A DNA stretch of 64,000 nt from Billgrantia endophytica (GCF_002879615.1 NZ_PNRF01000020.1:62001-126000), one strand, 5' to 3'. Counted from the first letter of the stretch, positions 7,471-16,440 are shown. Program-made: numbers and translations. The notes: generated by a model from the letters alone, not told the origin.

Positions 7471-7851
7471 ATGGCGCTTTTTCTGCTCATCTTCGTTGTC
7501 TGCACCCTCATTATAGGCAGTGTGCTCCTGGTCCTGCTGTTCTCTCGCACCCCACGCTATCGCACCGAGCCGGAACATATGCTGGAACTTTTCGATAAAG
7601 CACTGGAGAGTCGGATCAGCCAGACTGAGTGGAACACCGTCATTGGCTACCCGATTCGCCATGATGACTACCTGGATGGCGTGAGACGCCGGGCACAGCG
7701 GTTGATGGATGACCATGGCCGTCATTGGAAGGTCGCACAGGGCAAGCCCCTGCTCGACCACACAGGACAGGAGGAGCTGGCAGCACTGCGTGATCACCTG
7801 GCCGCTCATACCAGGCTGAGGAATCAGCAGCACGATGGAACCGAGCGTTGA
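7471..7851 (+). CDS. Small membrane-anchored protein, unknown function
   Basis: The 126-residue product has one strong N-terminal transmembrane segment (MALFLLIFVVCTLIIGSVLL) and then a hydrophilic, mostly helical domain of about 95 residues. The ATG at 7471 is chosen because it places the hydrophobic helix at the N-terminus; the frame is open from 7357, but that part overlaps the tRNA-derived attachment site. No clear Shine-Dalgarno sequence precedes it, so the start is uncertain. It lies between the island border and the AraC gene. Family not recognised. Confidence 0.6.
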   Translation: MALFLLIFVVCTLIIGSVLLVLLFSRTPRYRTEPEHMLELFDKALESRISQTEWNTVIGYPIRHDDYLDGVRRRAQRLMDDHGRHWKVAQGKPLLDHTGQEELAALRDHLAAHTRLRNQQHDGTER

Positions 7852-7926
7852 AGACTCGTCCAAGGAAGGGTAGGGGCGCGAATATGATAGGCTGCAACGA
7901 GACGTTATCCAGGCCGGGAGTCGCCC

Positions 7927-8772
7927 ATGCCTAGCGCCATTCGCCAGATTCCACTCGACACCGCCAGCCAGCACCATGCTCACGACTTCCATCAGATCGT
8001 CATCGGTCTGAAGGGAAAGGCAGAGTTCGAAATCGAAGGATTGGGCGGCACCATCTCGGCACTGTCCGGATGCATCGTTCCGGCGAATCACGTTCACTAC
8101 TACATGGGGCAGGGTGAGAACCGTCAGCTGATACTCGACCTGCCTGCCGATGCACCCTCGCTCACCGGCTATCATCACGAGCTGTCGCGGCTGTTCGACG
8201 CCCCCCGCTTCTTCGCGCTCGACGATCCCTTGAAGCGCTACCTCGACTTCCTCCTGCATGAACTGGCGGCCACCCACGATGGCTGGAACGCCCCGGCTCA
8301 GAGCGACCGCCTCGCTGCGACCCTGCTTGGATGCCTTCATGCCCGCCTGGGCGGTGACACACCGCCGCCGACAACCCGGCGTCTGGACCTGAACACGCTT
8401 GACCGCTTCATCGATCAGCACCTCGCCTGTTCGCTGACCGTTGGTGATCTTGCCGAGCAAGCCTGTCTGAGCGAAGCGCATTTCCGCAGCCGTTTTCGTG
8501 ACCAGACCGGCCTCTCTCCCTGGCAATATGTTCGCCGCCGCCGTCTGGAAGCGGCACGCCGCCTGCTCGAGGAGAGCCGCCTGCCCCTGTCGGAAATCGC
8601 TGCCAACACCGGCTTTGCTCACCAAAGCGCGCTCTCCCACGCGTTTCGCAACACGTTCGGCTGCCCTCCCAGCCAAGTTCGACAGCGTCTCGACAAACTG
8701 CACTCACTGGCCATATCCACCGCACCCAACATGCTACTTAAGTCTAAACTCCAGCCCGCCAGCAACCTTTAG
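7927..8772 (+). CDS. AraC-family transcriptional regulator, probable activator of put genes
   Basis: The 281-residue product has an N-terminal cupin-like sensing domain (HHAHDFHQIVIGLKGKAEFE near residues 17-36) and a C-terminal AraC domain with two helix-turn-helix units. The first is around LTVGDLAEQACLSEAHFRSR; the second is around LSEIAANTGFAHQSALSHAF followed by an F-x-x-x-G-C-P-P-S-Q-V-R end, the usual AraC signature. In pseudomonads an AraC protein (PruR) activates the proline utilisation genes in response to proline. This gene lies 150 bases upstream of putA in the same direction, with a direct repeat between them, so the same role is likely. GGGAG precedes the ATG. The DNA-binding assignment is sure; the proline role is inferred from context. 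Confidence 0.8.
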   Translation: MPSAIRQIPLDTASQHHAHDFHQIVIGLKGKAEFEIEGLGGTISALSGCIVPANHVHYYMGQGENRQLILDLPADAPSLTGYHHELSRLFDAPRFFALDDPLKRYLDFLLHELAATHDGWNAPAQSDRLAATLLGCLHARLGGDTPPPTTRRLDLNTLDRFIDQHLACSLTVGDLAEQACLSEAHFRSRFRDQTGLSPWQYVRRRRLEAARRLLEESRLPLSEIAANTGFAHQSALSHAFRNTFGCPPSQVRQRLDKLHSLAISTAPNMLLKSKLQPASNL

Positions 8773-8808
8773 CCGCGAAATCCACAAACATTCCCGCGAA
8801 ATCGACAA
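8773..8808 (+). promoter_or_regulatory. Direct repeat upstream of putA, probable AraC-type operator
   Basis: CCGCGAAATCCACAA (8773-8787) and CCGCGAAATCGACAA (8794-8808) are identical at 14 of 15 positions and start exactly 21 bases apart, two turns of the helix. AraC-family activators typically bind such tandem half-sites. The repeat begins right after the stop codon of the araC-type gene and ends about 115 bases before putA. Likely target: the regulator encoded just upstream. Confidence 0.6.
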
Positions 8809-8922
8809 GCGATCTGGCACGGAGCGCCCTACCCTCAAGGTAATTCACCGGCTACGGGCGAGATGCCCGTGCGTGGCCGTGGACTCGCTGTTCGTAGACG
8901 GGTGAACCCCGGAGGACCTCCC

Positions 8923-11900
8923 ATGCTCAACGCCAACAACATGCTGGACGCTGCCACCTGGCAGCAGGATCTCGACGCTCTTTTCGCGAGGATAAGCGAG
9001 CACTATGCGATCGACGAGAACGCTTTCGTCGATGAGCTAGTGAATGTGCTGAGTGCCGATACCGATGATTTCCGGCGCATCGCTGGCAAGACCGCTGAGC
9101 TCGTGCGTGAGGTTCGTGAAATGGACACCGCCGTGGATACCATCGACGAACTGCTGCAACAGTACAGCCTGGATACCCACGAAGGCTTGATGTTGATGTG
9201 CCTGGCCGAGGCCATGCTACGGATACCCGACAAGGCCACAGCCGACGCCCTGATCGAGGACAAGCTGGGCCCCGCCGACTGGAAGGCCCACATGGGCCAG
9301 AGCGAATCCTGGCTGGTCAATGCCTCCACCTGGGGCCTGCTGATGACCGGCCGCGTCGTGACCCTCGACAAACCCCGCGATGGCAAGCCCAGCAGTTTCA
9401 TCAACAGGCTCGTCAACCGCATGGGTGAGCCGGTCATCCGCCGCGCCATGGTCGAAGCGATGAAAGTGATGGGCAAGCAGTTCGTGCTTGGCCGTGACAT
9501 CGACGAAGCCCTCAAGCGCTCCAGGCCGCTTTTCAACAAGGGGTACACCTACTCCTATGACATGCTGGGCGAAGCGGCACGCACCCGAGCCGATGCCAAG
9601 CGCTACTTCGACGACTATGCCCTGGCCATCGAGCAGGTTGGCAAGACCAGCCAGTCACTGCCCGACAGGACGCCTTCCCCTTCGGTATCGATCAAGCTGT
9701 CGGCGCTGCACCCCCGCTATGAATTCGGCCGTCGCAAGCAGATCCTTCGCGAGCTGGTGGAAAGCGTACGCAAGCTGGCGGCCATGGCCCGCGAGCGGGA
9801 CGTGGCACTGACCATCGACGCCGAGGAGGTAGACCGCCTCGAACTATCGCTGGAGGTCTTCCGAGCCATCTACGAGAGCGACACCTGCAAGGGCTGGGGC
9901 CACTTCGGCCTGGTCGTGCAGGCCTACTCCAAGCGCGCACTGCCGGTGTTGCATTATCTCAATCGACTGGCCGAACGCCAGGGCGACGAGATCCCCGTGC
10001 GTCTGGTCAAGGGTGCCTACTGGGACAGCGAGATCAAGGAGTCACAGCAGCTCGGCGTCGAGGGCTATCCCGTCTTCACACGCAAGGCCAGCACCGATGT
10101 GGCCTACCTGGTCTGCGCACGTTTCCTGCTCTCGGCCCAGGCACGTGGACGCATCTTTCCGCAATTTGCCACGCACAACGCCCATACCATCAGCGCCATC
10201 CTCGAAGTTGCCAACGATGCGCAGCGCGCGTTCGAATTCCAGCGCCTGCACGGCATGGGCGAGGCCCTCTACGATGCCGCCCTGAAGCGAGCGCCGAAAG
10301 GCACCTACTGTCGCATCTACGCTCCCGTGGGCGCCCACAAGGATTTGCTTCCCTACCTGGTACGCCGACTGCTGGAGAACGGCGCCAACTCCTCATTCGT
10401 GCACCAGTTGGTCGATCCCAAGGTGCCGGTGGAGTCGCTGTGCGTGCACCCGGTGGAAAGCCTCCGCCAATACCGGAGCCATGCCAACCCCCACATCCCT
10501 CTTCCCAAGGACATCTACGGGGAGAAACGCCGCAACTCGAAAGGCGTAAACCTGAACGTACGCAGCCACTACCAACCTCTGATGGATGCCATGGCGCGTT
10601 TCATGGACAAGACGTACACCACCGGCCCTCTTCTGGCCTTCGAGGTGTCGAAGGATGTCGACACGACCCACGTCGTCACCAGCCCTTACGATCACAATCA
10701 GCGCGTGGGCAGCGTGCAGTGGACGACCAGGGAGCAGGCCTCACGCGCCGTGGATGCCGCCTGGGCCGCCTTCCCACGCTGGGAAGCCACCCCCGTCGGA
10801 GAGCGTGCCACCATCATTCGGCGCCTGGCCGACCTGATGGAGGAGAACCTGGCCGAGCTGATGGCGCTCTGCTCCCGAGAAGGGGGGAAGCTACTGACCG
10901 ACGGCGTCGATGAAATCCGTGAAGCGGTGGACTTCTGCCATTACTACGCCATGCGGGCGGAAGAGCTGTTCGACGCACCGACCGAACTGCCCGGCCCCAC
11001 CGGTGAGTCAAACGAGCTGATGCTCGGCGGCAAGGGCGTCTTCGCTGCCATCAGCCCGTGGAACTTCCCCGTGGCAATCTTCTGCGGACAGGTCGTCGCG
11101 GCAGCGGTATCGGGCAATACCGTGCTGGCCAAGCCCGCCGAGCAGACCTCCATCGTCGCCCATCGGGTAATCGAGCTGCTGCACGAGGCCGGCATGCCGC
11201 GGGATGTCGTGCAATTACTGCCCGGAGATGGCCCCACCGTAGGCAGCGTGCTGACATCGGACCCTCGAATCACCGGCGTGGTCTTCACCGGCGGCACGGA
11301 TACCGCCCAGATCATCAATCGCGCGCTTGCGGCCAGAGATAACGTTCCCCTCCCCACGCTGATCGCCGAAACCGGTGGCATGAATGCCTTGATCGTCGAT
11401 TCCACCGCCCTGCCCGAGCAGGTGGTCGCCGATGTCATTCAGTCGGCCTTCCAGAGCGCCGGCCAGCGCTGCTCGGCGCTACGCGTGCTCTACCTGCAGG
11501 ATGATGTGGCCGACCGCGTCATCGAGATACTCAAGGGAGCCATGGATGAGCTGCATGTCGGCGATCCCCGCGACCTGGGCACCGACGTGGGTCCCGTCAT
11601 CGACGAGGAGGCCCGCCAGGGCCTCATGGCGCACATCGACAAGCTCAAGGCCGAGGGCCGCCTGCTGGCCGAAACCAGGCTGGATCCGGCACACACGGCT
11701 CACGGCACCTTCGTGCCACCGACAGCCTTCCGCATCGACGGTATCGATGCCCTGGAGCGGGAGCAATTCGGCCCCGTACTCCATATCGTCCGTTACAAGG
11801 CCAGTGAGATCGACAAGGTGATCGACACCATAAATGACAAGGGATATGGACTGACTTTCGGCGTTCATAGCCGAAACGAGTCCTTCGCCGAGCTGATCGC

Positions 11901-12114
11901 ACAAAAGATACGTGTTGGAAATGTGTATATAAACCGGAATATCATCGGCGCCGTCGTGGGTGTGCAGCCCTTCGGCGGCCAGGGGCTTTCCGGTACCGGA
12001 CCCAAGGCTGGCGGACCGCACTACCTGCTGCGCTTTGCCACCGAAAAGACCGTGACCGTCAATACCGCCGCGCTGGGCGGCAACGCCTCGCTATTGGCCC
12101 TCGGCGACGACTGA
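8923..12114 (+). CDS. putA: Bifunctional proline dehydrogenase / P5C dehydrogenase PutA
   Basis: PutA oxidises proline to glutamate in two steps, with FAD and then NAD+. The 1063-residue product has an N-terminal helical arm and a proline dehydrogenase barrel (about 180-500; RLVKGAYWDSEI near 360, FATHNAHTI near 412). An aldehyde dehydrogenase domain follows (about 580-1040), with catalytic Glu816 in ETGGMN and nucleophile Cys850 in SAGQRCSALR. The length and the lack of an N-terminal ribbon-helix-helix domain mark a type A PutA that is not its own repressor, which fits a separate AraC regulator. The start at 8923 is chosen over 8863 because GGAGG lies eight bases upstream and the protein then begins MLNANNML. 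Proline is a common osmolyte and carbon source in halophiles. putP follows. Confidence 0.96.
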   Translation: MLNANNMLDAATWQQDLDALFARISEHYAIDENAFVDELVNVLSADTDDFRRIAGKTAELVREVREMDTAVDTIDELLQQYSLDTHEGLMLMCLAEAMLRIPDKATADALIEDKLGPADWKAHMGQSESWLVNASTWGLLMTGRVVTLDKPRDGKPSSFINRLVNRMGEPVIRRAMVEAMKVMGKQFVLGRDIDEALKRSRPLFNKGYTYSYDMLGEAARTRADAKRYFDDYALAIEQVGKTSQSLPDRTPSPSVSIKLSALHPRYEFGRRKQILRELVESVRKLAAMARERDVALTIDAEEVDRLELSLEVFRAIYESDTCKGWGHFGLVVQAYSKRALPVLHYLNRLAERQGDEIPVRLVKGAYWDSEIKESQQLGVEGYPVFTRKASTDVAYLVCARFLLSAQARGRIFPQFATHNAHTISAILEVANDAQRAFEFQRLHGMGEALYDAALKRAPKGTYCRIYAPVGAHKDLLPYLVRRLLENGANSSFVHQLVDPKVPVESLCVHPVESLRQYRSHANPHIPLPKDIYGEKRRNSKGVNLNVRSHYQPLMDAMARFMDKTYTTGPLLAFEVSKDVDTTHVVTSPYDHNQRVGSVQWTTREQASRAVDAAWAAFPRWEATPVGERATIIRRLADLMEENLAELMALCSREGGKLLTDGVDEIREAVDFCHYYAMRAEELFDAPTELPGPTGESNELMLGGKGVFAAISPWNFPVAIFCGQVVAAAVSGNTVLAKPAEQTSIVAHRVIELLHEAGMPRDVVQLLPGDGPTVGSVLTSDPRITGVVFTGGTDTAQIINRALAARDNVPLPTLIAETGGMNALIVDSTALPEQVVADVIQSAFQSAGQRCSALRVLYLQDDVADRVIEILKGAMDELHVGDPRDLGTDVGPVIDEEARQGLMAHIDKLKAEGRLLAETRLDPAHTAHGTFVPPTAFRIDGIDALEREQFGPVLHIVRYKASEIDKVIDTINDKGYGLTFGVHSRNESFAELIAQKIRVGNVYINRNIIGAVVGVQPFGGQGLSGTGPKAGGPHYLLRFATEKTVTVNTAALGGNASLLALGDD

Positions 12115-12253
12115 CACACCCAGGCTGACCACCTCAACGGGGCGTCGGCCTGAGTGACGCATGGCGGGATGCCCGTACCTACGCAGGGAATGGCGCCACC
12201 GCCTTGAATCGAGCGTTCAGCGCTCACAACATGCTCCTTCAAAGGACGAGCTC

Positions 12254-12369
12254 ATGGCAAGAATAATAGCAACGCCCCCAGTCGAACCAGCGCCTTTCGC
12301 GAACCTGTCAAGCCTGCCAATGCCACGCCGGCATCCGCGCCTGAACCTGAGCCAACCATCCTGAGTTGA
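12254..12369 (+). pseudogene. Small ORF with an apparent one-base deletion, between putA and putP
   Basis: An ATG at 12254 with AAGGA eight bases upstream opens a frame that, as written, gives a 36-residue low-quality peptide ending at 12364. If one A were present in the run after MAR, the frame would instead read N-N-S-N-A-P-S-R-T-S-A-F-R-E-P-V-K-P and on to an A/P/E-rich tail ending at TGA 12367-12369, which is much more protein-like. This looks like a small gene with a frameshift. The rest of the 12115-12379 gap shows no other gene. Confidence 0.3.
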
Positions 12370-12379
12370 GGGAACTCCC

Positions 12380-13879
12380 ATGTCAGATCAAACTTTTCAG
12401 TTGATCGCCATCGGTCTCTACTTCGTATCGATGCTGGCCATCGGCTTTTACGCCTACCGCCAGACCAGCGACCTGGACGATTACATGCTGGCCGGCCGCA
12501 AGCTGCATCCAGGCGTCGCCGCGCTTTCCGCCGGGGCCTCGGACATGTCCGGCTGGCTGCTGATGGGCCTGCCGGGCGCCATCTACGCCGCAGGTCTGGT
12601 GGAAGCCTGGATTGCCATCGGCCTGACCATCGGTGCCTACTTGAACTGGAAATTCGTGGCACCACGGCTGCGTTCCTATACCGAGGTATCCAACAATTCC
12701 ATCACCCTGCCAAGCTTTCTGGAGAATCGTTTCAAGGACAACACTCGCCTGCTGCGTATTGTCTCCGGCATCATCATCCTGATCTTCTTCACCTTCTACG
12801 TCTCGTCGGGCATGGTGGCCGGCGGTGTGTTCTTCGAGGCCTCCTTCGGTACCCACTACCTGTTCGGCATGATACTCGTCGCCGGTATCACCCTGACCTA
12901 TACCCTGTTCGGCGGCTTTCTCGGCGCCTCCTTGACCGATGTCGCCCAGGGGCTGCTGATGCTCGCCGCCCTGATCTTGGTGCCCATCATCACCATCGCC
13001 ACCATGGGAGGCCTGGATGAGGTCACCGCCGCCATCCATGCCGCCGATGCCGCACACAATACCGCCAACCCGGGTGACGAAGTGCGCCGCACCTCGCTCC
13101 TGTTCGGAGGCAGCCTGATGGCCGTCATCTCCGCCGCGGCCTGGGGCCTGGGCTACTTCGGCCAGCCCCACATCATCGTGCGCTTCATGGCACTGCGTTC
13201 GGCCGCCGACGCCAAGGCCGGTCGCCGGATCGGCATCAGCTGGATGGTTCTGGTCGCCGCCGGTGCCGTCTTCACCGGCCTGATCGGTGTCGGCTACTTC
13301 CACGGAAGCGGCGAAGAACTGGCCAACCCGGAGACCGTCTTCCTGCGCCTGTCCCAGATCCTGTTCCACCCGTTCGTGGCCGGTCTGGTGCTTGCCGCGG
13401 TGCTCGCGGCCATCATGTCCACCGTGTCCTCTCAACTGATCGTTTGCTCATCGGCCCTGGTCGAGGACATCTACAAGATCTTCGGCAAGAAGGCATCCAC
13501 CGAAAAGCAGGTCATGATGGGCCGCATGGGCGTGCTGGTCGTGGCGATCGTCGCGGGCCTGCTGGCCATTGACCCACGCTCGAACATCCTGGGGCTGGTC
13601 GGATTCGCCTGGGCCGGCTTCGGCGCCGCCTTCGGCCCAGTCATTCTGCTGTCACTGTTCTGGCGCAAACTCACGGCCATGGGTGCCCTGTCGGGCATGA
13701 TCGTCGGTGCCGCGGTAGTCGGTGTGTGGGGCAATGTCGATGCGTTGCAGGCGCAGATGTACGAGATCGTTCCTGGCTTCATCGCCTGCACACTCGCCGT
13801 GATCACGGTTTCACTGATCACCGTGCGTCACCAGGACAAGGTCCAGGCGGAATTCACCGAGATGGAGTCCCACCTCTAA
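12380..13879 (+). CDS. putP: Sodium/proline symporter PutP
   Basis: PutP imports L-proline with Na+ across the inner membrane. The 499-residue product has the length and the roughly 13 transmembrane helices of the sodium:solute symporter family. Recognisable landmarks are the N-terminal DLDDYMLAGRKL, the first sodium-site helix region ALSAGASDMSGWLLMGLPGA (about residues 49-68), the FGGFLGASLTDVAQG segment (about 178-192), and SSQLIVCSSALVEDIYK in the second half. GAGG precedes the ATG. It follows putA in the same direction after 265 bases and supplies its substrate. A GC-rich hairpin lies after the stop. Confidence 0.95.
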   Translation: MSDQTFQLIAIGLYFVSMLAIGFYAYRQTSDLDDYMLAGRKLHPGVAALSAGASDMSGWLLMGLPGAIYAAGLVEAWIAIGLTIGAYLNWKFVAPRLRSYTEVSNNSITLPSFLENRFKDNTRLLRIVSGIIILIFFTFYVSSGMVAGGVFFEASFGTHYLFGMILVAGITLTYTLFGGFLGASLTDVAQGLLMLAALILVPIITIATMGGLDEVTAAIHAADAAHNTANPGDEVRRTSLLFGGSLMAVISAAAWGLGYFGQPHIIVRFMALRSAADAKAGRRIGISWMVLVAAGAVFTGLIGVGYFHGSGEELANPETVFLRLSQILFHPFVAGLVLAAVLAAIMSTVSSQLIVCSSALVEDIYKIFGKKASTEKQVMMGRMGVLVVAIVAGLLAIDPRSNILGLVGFAWAGFGAAFGPVILLSLFWRKLTAMGALSGMIVGAAVVGVWGNVDALQAQMYEIVPGFIACTLAVITVSLITVRHQDKVQAEFTEMESHL

Positions 13880-13903
13880 CGGCGGACTCACTCGCCAACG
13901 CGG

Positions 13904-13923
13904 CGGCACCTGATCGGGTGCCG
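13904..13923 (+). terminator. Possible terminator after putP
   Basis: CGGCACC at 13904-13910 pairs with GGTGCCG at 13917-13923 around a six-base loop. It is 25 bases after the putP stop codon. The following sequence has only a short T run, so efficiency is uncertain. Confidence 0.45.
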
Positions 13924-13970
13924 TCGCATGTTTCGTCGCTCTTGCGAATGGCGGCTCCTTTGTCATCCCA

Positions 13971-14264
13971 TCATGCCCATAGCGCGCGTGCCACCACCAA
14001 CAACGTGAAGCTCCCCAGTAGCCACCAGCATAGCGGCGGCCCTAGGTAGCGTTTCAACCGGCCGCTATCAGGCACCAGGCCAGCTCCCAGACTGAAGCCG
14101 GCCCCCAGCGCCCAGCAGCCCAGTGCGATCACGGGCAGGCGGACTGCCATCGGAAAGCCGCTGACCAACTCGGGCCGAAACAGCAACCACAGCGCCAACA
14201 TTGCGGCCAACAACATGGCGCTCAGTGTGAGCCATGCAGGCTGTACAGGTGTCTCAGTCCTCAT
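13971..14264 (-). CDS. Small integral membrane protein, YbgE-like
   Basis: The 97-residue product has about three transmembrane helices (LTLSAMLLAAMLALWLLF, VIALGCWALGAGFSLGAG, WWLLGSFTLLVVARALW). The GAGFSLGAGLVPDS loop and the following PPLCWWLL are reminiscent of YbgE, a small protein of the cytochrome bd operon, but no cyd genes are in view, so the family call is tentative. The ATG at 14264 is preferred over the longer frame because of AAGGAG upstream. It faces putP. Confidence 0.5.
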   Translation of the reverse strand: MRTETPVQPAWLTLSAMLLAAMLALWLLFRPELVSGFPMAVRLPVIALGCWALGAGFSLGAGLVPDSGRLKRYLGPPLCWWLLGSFTLLVVARALWA

Positions 14265-14569
14265 CGTTTCTCCTTTCGCTCTCCCCGCTACCCTTAGTGA
14301 AGACGATAGGCGGCCCGTTTGCGAATACGCCAATATTGCGCCGCGGAAAAACTTATACAACAAAAGATACTTTCTGTTTCGATCGAAATTTCCATCGTGC
14401 ACAATTCCTGCATGATTTCGCGATTCCCTGCCTCCATCCTGTCTATCGACGCCATAATAAATTTTTACAAGACTTTTAGAAACACTGTTCCTATACTAGC
14501 ATCAGTGTCAGAAAGCCGGCTCCCCCGGCACTCAGCTTCTGCTGTTTTTCAACCGTGAGGACTTGTCTG

Positions 14570-15178
14570 ATGAAATCGATCCCCATGATCCCCGCAGTAG
14601 CCATTGCCGCCAGCTTCGCCTTTGTCAGCCAGGCCGCCGTGGCCTACAGCGCTGGCGACACCTTCGTTCGCGGTGGCTTCGCCCAATCCGATACGCGCTC
14701 CGATAACGGCAACGTGTCTGACCAGGAACTGGATATCAGCAATAACGAGCGCGGCTTCACTGTCGGTGCTGGTTACCTGTTCCATGACAATATCGGCGTT
14801 GAGCTCAATACCTCCGAAAAGATTGAACATGACTTGAGCCTTGGTGGCAGCGGACTGGGCTCCGTCGATCGCATGCCGGTCAACCTGCTGGTCAACTACT
14901 ATCCGCTGGGCGGACTCGACTCACGGGTCCAGCCCTACGCCGGTGCCGGCCTCAACTACACTCGCTTCTCCGGCGAGCCGGAGGGAATCGATGCCCGCCG
15001 CTCCTATGGCGCCGTAGGCCAGGTGGGTATCGACCTGGCCGTGACCGAGAACTTCATGCTCAACGGCTTTGCCAATTACGCCGACGTGGATTCCCGCATT
15101 TCGGTGGACGGCGATCGCGCTGGCACCGCCAAGGTGGATCCCGTAACCATTGGCGGCGGTGTGACTTTCCGCTTCTGA
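14570..15178 (+). CDS. OmpW-family outer membrane protein
   Basis: OmpW proteins are small eight-stranded beta-barrels in the outer membrane thought to pass hydrophobic or small molecules. The 202-residue product has a signal peptide (MKSIPMIPAVAIAASFAFVS, cleavage after AVA) and a barrel with the family hallmarks GDTFVRGGFAQSDTRSDNG, GFTVGAGYLFHDNIGVEL, NYYPLG, QPYAGAGLNYT and a terminal GVTFRF ending in Phe for outer-membrane assembly. The ATG at 14570 has GAGGA upstream. A second OmpW gene follows after a strong terminator. Confidence 0.9.
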   Translation: MKSIPMIPAVAIAASFAFVSQAAVAYSAGDTFVRGGFAQSDTRSDNGNVSDQELDISNNERGFTVGAGYLFHDNIGVELNTSEKIEHDLSLGGSGLGSVDRMPVNLLVNYYPLGGLDSRVQPYAGAGLNYTRFSGEPEGIDARRSYGAVGQVGIDLAVTENFMLNGFANYADVDSRISVDGDRAGTAKVDPVTIGGGVTFRF

Positions 15179-15203
15179 TCATTCAATCTTGTGACGCGAT
15201 ACC

Positions 15204-15236
15204 AAGAACGCCGGGCTCAGAGCCCGGCGTTCTTGT
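15204..15236 (+). terminator. Rho-independent terminator after the first ompW
   Basis: AAGAACGCCGGGC at 15204-15216 pairs perfectly with 15222-15234 around a five-base loop, 25 bases after the stop codon. It separates the two ompW genes into independent transcripts. Confidence 0.8.
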
Positions 15237-15409
15237 ATTGCAAGGCTTCACAGACAGACATCGTTAAAAGCACCATATTAAATATTTCTTATTGATTTCA
15301 ATAAAAACTATTGCCTTGAGTCAAGAAAAGCTTCTGGTGTGCTGAGTAGACTACCAACGTTGCCTCAATGCGGCCCAGGCTGCTCAAGCACCTATAACAG
15401 GAGTCACTC

Positions 15410-16042
15410 ATGCAAAAGATCGCCCTGCCCACACTGCTCGCCGCCGGCCTGGCTGCCGCCGCCGTCACCACCAGCACCCAGGCCTTTGCCTATGGCGAAG
15501 GCGACTTCTTCACCCGCATCGGCATGGCCCACGTCAATCCCAAGAGCGACAACGGCAGCCTGGTCGACGGCGCCCTAGACGTCGACGTCCGCAGCGATAC
15601 CACGCTCGGCTTCACCCTGGGTTACCGCTTCCACGACAAAGTGGGCGTGGAGCTGCTGGCTGCCCTGCCCTTCGAGCACGACATCCGGCTCAACGGCGAC
15701 ACCCTGGCGTCCACCAAGCACCTGCCGCCGACCGTGACCGTGCAATACTATCCGCTGGGCGGCAGCGGTTCACAGATCCAGCCCTACGCAGGCGTCGGCC
15801 TCAACTACACCACTTTCTTCAGCGAAAAGCTGGACATCGAGGGCATCGACCTCGACCTCAGCAGCTCCTGGGGCGCCGCGGGCCAACTGGGCCTGGACGT
15901 GCTGCTCGATGACAACTGGGCCATCAACGCCGCCGCCTGGTATATCGACATCGACACCGATGCCAGCCTGAATGGCGAAGACGCCGGGAAAGTGAGCATC
16001 GACCCCTGGGTATTCATGGCGGGTATCAGCTACCGCTTCTGA
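15410..16042 (+). CDS. OmpW-family outer membrane protein, second copy
   Basis: The 210-residue product has a signal peptide (cleavage near QAFA-YGEG) and the same barrel landmarks as the upstream gene: GDFFTRIGMAHVNPKSDNG, GFTLGYRFHDKVGVELL, QYYPLGG, QPYAGVGLNYT and a C-terminal Phe (GISYRF). The two proteins are clearly homologous but diverged well beyond recent duplication. AGGAG lies before the ATG. The 230-base gap upstream is AT-rich and must hold its own promoter. A terminator follows at 16062. Confidence 0.9.
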   Translation: MQKIALPTLLAAGLAAAAVTTSTQAFAYGEGDFFTRIGMAHVNPKSDNGSLVDGALDVDVRSDTTLGFTLGYRFHDKVGVELLAALPFEHDIRLNGDTLASTKHLPPTVTVQYYPLGGSGSQIQPYAGVGLNYTTFFSEKLDIEGIDLDLSSSWGAAGQLGLDVLLDDNWAINAAAWYIDIDTDASLNGEDAGKVSIDPWVFMAGISYRF

Positions 16043-16061
16043 CGGTTTCCGCAAGACAGGC

Positions 16062-16084
16062 AAGCCCACCGGATTGGTGGGCTT
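16062..16084 (+). terminator. Rho-independent terminator after the second ompW
   Basis: AAGCCCACC at 16062-16070 pairs with GGTGGGCTT at 16076-16084 around GGATT. It may serve both the ompW gene and the converging yqcC gene, which ends at 16108. Confidence 0.7.
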
Positions 16085-16107
16085 GTGCATTGATAGCTCT
16101 CGACGTC

Positions 16108-16440
16108 TCAGGCCTCGTTGATGATGCGATCCACCTCCTCGAGGGACTTGACCAGCAGCAGGAAATTACTGGTCCGAATGCCGGCCTGCTTGAGATAGAC
16201 CTCCGCGGCCGGAGCGACTTGGCAGCTTTCCGGCAAGGGGGCCCGGCTCTCCACCATCGCGTCGAGCCTGGCGATGAAGACGAAGCGCAACCACTGCGGC
16301 ATCTCCATGGTATCGACGCAGAACGGCTGCCCACTGTCGAAGGCCTCCGGCTCAGGCCTTGGCACTCGCCATAGATCGGCGGCCTTCAGGGTAGCCTCGA
16401 GGCGGCGCAATGCCACGTCGAGTTCCTCATGAACGGTCAT
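16108..16440 (-). CDS. yqcC: YqcC family protein (DUF446)
   Basis: The 110-residue product matches YqcC: an N-terminal helix with LRRLEATLKAADLW, then the conserved FCVDTMEMPQWLRFVFIARL (about residues 40-59) and a helical end with SLEEVDRIINE. YqcC is a small soluble four-helix protein often found next to tRNA pseudouridine synthase TruC in other gammaproteobacteria; its function is unknown. Here it is alone, convergent with ompW and divergent from the DUF3549 gene. The ~260 bases upstream (16441-16700) hold the divergent promoters and nothing else I can name. Confidence 0.85.
   Translation of the reverse strand: MTVHEELDVALRRLEATLKAADLWRVPRPEPEAFDSGQPFCVDTMEMPQWLRFVFIARLDAMVESRAPLPESCQVAPAAEVYLKQAGIRTSNFLLLVKSLEEVDRIINEA

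Noticed and set aside
7378..8703. 441-residue minus-strand frame opposite the AraC gene
   Set aside because: Antisense to a clear AraC regulator and to the membrane protein before it; no motif.
12383..13435. 350-residue minus-strand frame opposite putP
   Set aside because: Entirely within putP on the other strand; composition dominated by Gly, His, Gln as expected for antisense of a membrane protein gene.
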